Of a DNA stretch of 64,000 bases, positions 59,181 through 64,000 are shown piece after piece. Position numbers and translations under genes: made by a program. Source of the DNA: Globodera rostochiensis (Eukaryota; Nematoda; Chromadorea; Rhabditida; Heteroderidae); contig JAEVLN010000019.1 of the NCBI GenBank assembly GCA_018350325.1, positions 248,001-312,000 of the forward strand. The letters run 5' to 3'. Numbering within the stretch: the first letter of the stretch is position 1; the number at the start of each line of letters is the position of its first letter. Below the pieces are notes generated by a model that saw nothing but the letters and a program-made list of their open reading frames with translations, made no database searches and was not told where the DNA came from.

Positions 59181-61087
59181 AAAGAAGAATTGGATTTTGG
59201 TCGTAATTTAAATGGACGCTTTAAGCCATGCTTAATTCTGTAAGCGATCTATCCTGGCACATAAAGTTGAATAATCAGAAAATGTACAAAAGTCATAAAA
59301 CGGTACTAATAAAATAAAAAGTAATTGAATAAATGTAAATGATTAAAGAATAAATAGGTAGGTAATTAATTAATGATAGAAAATGAGTGCGAATATGCAC
59401 ACTTTCTCATTTGAAAGGTTTTATTCCGCAGCCACCGACAGATGTTTTTGTCAAAGAAGAAAAGCTCCACAATATCATCATCGTCCAATGTCTACACAAA
59501 ATTTACGAGCTTTTCGCGCACATCTTCGCTTTCTGATTGGATCCAGTTTTCTTCTGAAACCATGGCCTGATTAGACCAATTTTGGTAAAAAATAAAATTT
59601 ATGAAATGAGTTGACATAAATAACCATCAAAACGTTCCACCGCCTCCCCCCCCGCGCGCTATGAAGTACAAAATACAAAAACAATTAAGCATATTGTATT
59701 ATACATACTTAAACATATAATGGCGCGTCCGTGACAGATTATATTTTATTCATTTTCAGTTTTTTTTTTGTTGTCCCTTTCCTCCCATTGTTTGGGCGAT
59801 TATTTCGAGAGATTGATGGGACAAAAGTGCGGCGGAAATGCGTACCAATAGAGAATGAATATGAGAGAATGAGCGCGGCGGTTAAGGCCATTGGGGGGGG
59901 GGGGGGACAGCCCATCTGAGAAATTATTCATTAAAATGGAAAAACGGCGGTGAGCTAAAGACACTTTTATACGACGAACAAATGAATGGATTAGCACAAA
60001 AATTGATCCGATGGTACAGCTAGATAAAACGGTGCTTCTATGTACATTCATTGAGAAATAAATGGTAATGCGTAAGCACAAAATGGGGGGTCAAATTGGG
60101 GGGGGGGGGAGTGATCGAAAGTGGGCGGTCTCGACAAAAGACGATTCAAACAAAACAAAACAAAAAACTCGAAAGCCCGTCCCCCTCCCCCCCCCCCCGC
60201 CCCCTCTAAATGGGAAAATCTCAAAAAAACAATATTTGTACCAATCCAATAAGCGCTTTTGAGATTCATCCAACCGACAAATTGTCTCCACAAGAATACA
60301 TCGATTTGGGTGTAATTACTAATTAGGGATTTGCTTTTAAAATAAAAACAAATTCCTTCCACCAAAGGAAACTTTCAGTTTTGTTTGGATATTTTCAAAG
60401 GAATTTGGGAATTTGTATTATAAAAAAGGTGGGGCCGAACGCATGGGGGGGGGGAGGTATGTGCTGAATGCGTCGTTATTCGAATACCTCCCAACCAACC
60501 GGGAAACAATGAATGAATGGGTGGGCGACGGGGGGGGGGGGGGGGGTGAACGAATGAATAATGCTTTTTCTGCCGCATGTTAGGCCAATGCTTGATCGAA
60601 TCAAGAAGCACAATTGATGAAACTGCTGGGGAGAGGAAGCGGAAGAACAATGGAACGGTGTGGACGGAGGGGGGGGGGGGGACAGCAAATATGCGGGCGA
60701 ATTGGGCTTCTGCTGCTGCCGCCGCTGTTTGGTCGGTTGAATGGTATGCAGAGAATGAATGAAAGTGCTGCTGATGGGCTTCTTACCCTTTTTGTGTTTA
60801 AAATGAGGACACAAAGTTATCAGTGGGGCGTGTAGTCGCCGAAGGGAAAAGAAGGAAGGTGCCAAGGAGTGCTGGGGGGGGGGGGGGGGGAGCGGAGTTG
60901 GTTTGAATGGAAGCGACCCGCCGGAGGGTGCATGCCCTCCGGGAAGGCCTTGAAAAGAACAGACAATTCATTACGAATTGCTGGACAAAGTTGATGCGAT
61001 TGCTTAGCAAAGAATGGAGCGTGTAAAAACTAAAAAAACCCAACGGAATCCCGATACCGTATATTGGCTATCTACAGTATATGTATG

Positions 61088-61173
61088 GGATATACCAGGG
61101 ATGGGCGGAATTCCGATTTCCGAGTTCCAAAATTTCTTGAGGTCATCGGCGCCAATCCCTGGTATATATGCGC
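61088..61173. repeat. Hairpin (TIR) element, ATATACCAGGGAT ends
   Basis: ATATACCAGGGATGGGCGG on the left pairs with CGCCAATCCCTGGTATAT on the right, with short GGAATTCCGA-type inner motifs. No clear target duplication is seen. Confidence 0.65.
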
Positions 61174-61989
61174 AACGCAAACTGATTAGATGTCCTCAAA
61201 TTTGTTAATGATCCAATTTGAATTAATTAGCGATGGATTTGATAGGTTAGAAATTGGTTCAGTATTTATTTCCTCTTTAATTCTTGAGACTCATTTGTCA
61301 GAGTCCTGTGTTCTTTTATTAAGTGCATTAAAAATTTATTAACATTTACAATTCCACGGGTCGGACCATCTATTTTTGGCTAAAATTAATGACATTTTGC
61401 AGCAGAGGAAAATCATAAAGTAAAAGCCAACCAAGTAAGCGGAGATTGGAGAGAATTAAATTGTGCAAAATCACAGAGAACAACGATTTTGGTGGGAAGA
61501 CGACGACTGCGACGAGTTCGGGGAGAAGAGCAAAGAATACGTTGTAAAATGGGTTGATGATTTTAATCACGACCCTTAAAATCAAAACAGCGGAGGGATG
61601 GGCTGCGTTTGGAAAAAAAACAAGAAAATGGACGTTGTAAAATTTGTGCTCAAATTTGGTAAAATTTCAAAGAAAAAGAACACGCAAAGGCAATGAATGA
61701 ATGGCCAAACAAACAAAGATCATGCGCAGTTTCTGCAACAAAAAAAAAAGCAATTATTATGAAAAATTAAATGGTAATTGACAATTAATTCGTTTTGGAA
61801 AGGAACGCTATCAAAAGGACCCCGAACAAAATGTCTCCTAATGAATTTGGACACTTTTCTCTTCTGCTGTTGAAACAATTGTCGACGTAGAAATGTTGGT
61901 GAAACTGTGGGATGTTAATCGAGTTGATAGCAGAAATAGAAGCACATGAATCGACAACAACTAAAATAATGTAATTAATGTTGGATTGA

Positions 61990-62210
61990 TGGGGGACATT
62001 TTGAATGATTTTCCATTGGGGGACATTTTGAACGATTTTCCATTGGGGGACATTTTGAACGATTTTCCATTGGGGGACATTTTGAACGATTTTCCATTGG
62101 GGGACATTTTGAACGATTTTCCATTAGGGGACATTTTGAACGATTTTCCATTGGGGGACATTTTGAACGATTTTCCATTGGGGTTTCCATTGGGGGACAT
62201 TTTGAATGTG
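61990..62210. repeat. 27-bp minisatellite, about 8 copies
   Basis: The unit is GGGGGACATTTTGAACGATT followed by TTCCATT, nearly perfect, with a partial unit before the last copy. Three frames are open through it: GDILNDFPL on the plus strand, MSPNGKSFK and MENRSKCPP on the minus strand. No start, splice or signal context favours any of them. Confidence 0.9.
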
Positions 62211-64000
62211 GGACCCTTTTGTCCTCGTACATTTTGGAAATAAACTTTTTAGGTGACGGATTTTAAGATTTAAGTTGAAAAGCTAAAAAAAGGATTTTGA
62301 AGAGAATTATCCAATGGTCTTAACTATCGTGGTCAATGACCACATTTGGGTTGATAAATATACCTAAGACAATTGCAACAAATATGTTTGTCCAATAATT
62401 CAAGAATCTGATAGTATGCGTGGACGGGGCGGGGGGGGGGGCTAGCAGAACCCCCGATGAACAGTTGAAAAGAATTTTAATTGTGAACAATGTTTGTTGA
62501 TCCACGAGTCCGACCCGAGACCCAATCGTTCATTATTCGGGGCGGGTGGGATGGGCTGATCATTTTCCGATCACATTCCCTCCCGCCCGCCTCCGAATGG
62601 ACGCTGCGCGTTGAAATAATTTTGCAATTAATTTATTCTCTCCAAAAGTGTTCCAATCAACGGGCGGGCGGGCGCAGCGCTGGAGGGGAGAAGTACCGGC
62701 TGGCGCAAAACCCTCCAAAATATGCTTTCAATAAATAAAATTCCGTTTGCACGAGCAAATGAATGGGAAGAATGGGGCGAGAGTTGTTGACCCGGTCCCA
62801 AGCAGCCGCCCAAATCCAGACAAAAGATCATCTCCACCCTCCCAAATGCACCCCCAATTTTGATTCAATTTGATGACAGCGCAGCCTTTTGACTAAAATT
62901 GTAAAGTTTGCAAAAGCGCAAAATTTTCTGTGTTATTAAATTGAAACGAAAACAATAAGAATGAGCATTAATAAAACTATTCTGTTTTTGCATTATCGTA
63001 AAATTCATTTCTAAAATGCCATTCATCCGCCATTTTGGCACCAACCGGATTCTTTTTCATAATCCTAAAGGGCATTATTGTCTGGCAGCAACATTCACCC
63101 GACTTTAACGTTGACACAATTTGCTACCCATTTTTTTACAATAAAAAAAGAAGAAGCAAAACTTGGATAAGAAAGCTGATCAGCAGAGTTGCGGTCATCG
63201 ACGACCTTAGTTTTAGTTAGCTATGATAATGGCGCAAAAATTTGCACGCCAAAATGGACTTTTGGAATTTTTCTCGCCCGCCGCCGTCGTCGAGACGACG
63301 ATCATTCCGATCACTTTGTTATTACGTAATCCAACACATATAAAAGATGTGTAAATTGTTGTAATGTGTTTGTTTGTGTGTAAATACACACAAAATTTGT
63401 CCGTTTCGGGTTGGGGGAGGCGAGGAATTCGGCGGTCATCGGTCATCGACAGCCCAAAACAAGAAAGTGATGAGGAGGAATGAGTGAGCGGAGGGGGGGG
63501 GGGCAAATTCCTGCGATTTGATGACCGATCAAATCCAACCTTTGCGCGTTGGGTGACGCATTTTGCAATTGCAACTATTCCCCCCCCCCGGCATCTTCCG
63601 CCTCTAACATCGCCGCAGGCGCTGAAATCTGCCCTTAGGGATTGGATGGATATTTGGATGTGTTTTCACTTCCCCATGGGGAGGGATTGGAATGTGGCAA
63701 ATGGAAGTGCGCCCGTGGGCAGCACAAAAGTTTGGGAATTGCCCCGAGGGGCAGAATGCTGCACGGGAGTCATTATTTGAAGTTGGATTCTTTAAAATGG
63801 GCGTGATGGGGCGAATAGAGAGGGAGAGAATACAAAATAAACGACAATTTAAATCGGAAATGGAAACGAAATTTGATGATAATTTATTTAATCGCTCTTG
63901 AAACTCAATTTTTGGGTTAAACGTTCATAGACAATTTGCCTTAGGCTTTTTAGGCTTGGAAAATGAAGAAAATGAATGAATGCCAAATGAAATTCAATCT

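Larger units (their letters stand above)
59181..64000. other. Intergenic / 5' flank of the RhoGEF gene, no supported gene
   Basis: About 4.8 kb with many G runs of 9-14 (near 59892, 60100, 60446, 60531, 60670, 60877, 62430, 63492), matching C runs, a hairpin repeat (61088-61173) and a 27-bp minisatellite (61990-62210). A small exon-like minus-strand stretch at 59499-59566 (MVSEENWIQSESEDVREK) could be an upstream exon, but nothing joins to it. Promoters cannot be placed. Confidence 0.5.

Overview
This window looks like nuclear DNA of a plant-parasitic cyst nematode (Heterodera/Globodera group). It is AT-rich, and genes are split into many small exons by mostly 40-120 bp introns, several of which only read through as GC-AG introns. 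It also carries a divergent F-box-like family that I associate with cyst nematodes, and many poly-G/poly-C tracts. The species is an inference. No rRNA, tRNA, CRISPR or bacterial-type operon was seen. Gene models were spliced by eye from frame, splice signals and protein family alignment, so exon ends are good to a few bases where stated and looser elsewhere.

Left part (1-19,300). A divergent protein kinase (+, about 68-2026) is followed by about 4 kb of non-coding DNA. Next comes a 23-exon glutamate carboxypeptidase II-like type II membrane peptidase (+, 5948-10681) with all zinc ligands kept. A PEBP-family gene lies on the minus strand (11686-12516), and an 11-exon bestrophin chloride channel on the plus strand (16103-19263).

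Middle part (19,900-34,700), all minus strand. There are two genes with N-terminal signal peptides: an unrecognised ~450-residue protein (19921-21539) and a small cysteine-rich protein (23084-23710). Upstream of them is a long chain of about 20 exons (25686-34703). Its last ~560 codons are a complete but highly diverged poly(A) polymerase fold (nucleotidyltransferase-like, central and RNA-binding-like domains). The catalytic aspartates appear to be lost, and the module is joined in frame to ~1600 residues of unrecognised sequence.

Tandem array (35,171-50,310). A ~6.11 kb unit is present 2.5 times. Each full unit holds an F-box-like gene and a small ankyrin-repeat gene; the third copy is cut after the F-box gene. 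The result is three near-identical F-box genes and two ankyrin genes. Indels between copies, including loss of a large hairpin in copy 2, show the copies are distinct.

Right part (50,575-64,000). A large minus-strand RhoGEF of the PLEKHG5 type (Ras-binding-like, DH and PH domains with long low-complexity flanks) is followed by non-coding DNA rich in G-runs, with a 27-bp minisatellite.

A recurring theme is short hairpin or terminal-inverted-repeat elements in introns and spacers. Two have clean 10-bp target-site duplications and two have decayed ones, which suggests Mutator-like MITEs.
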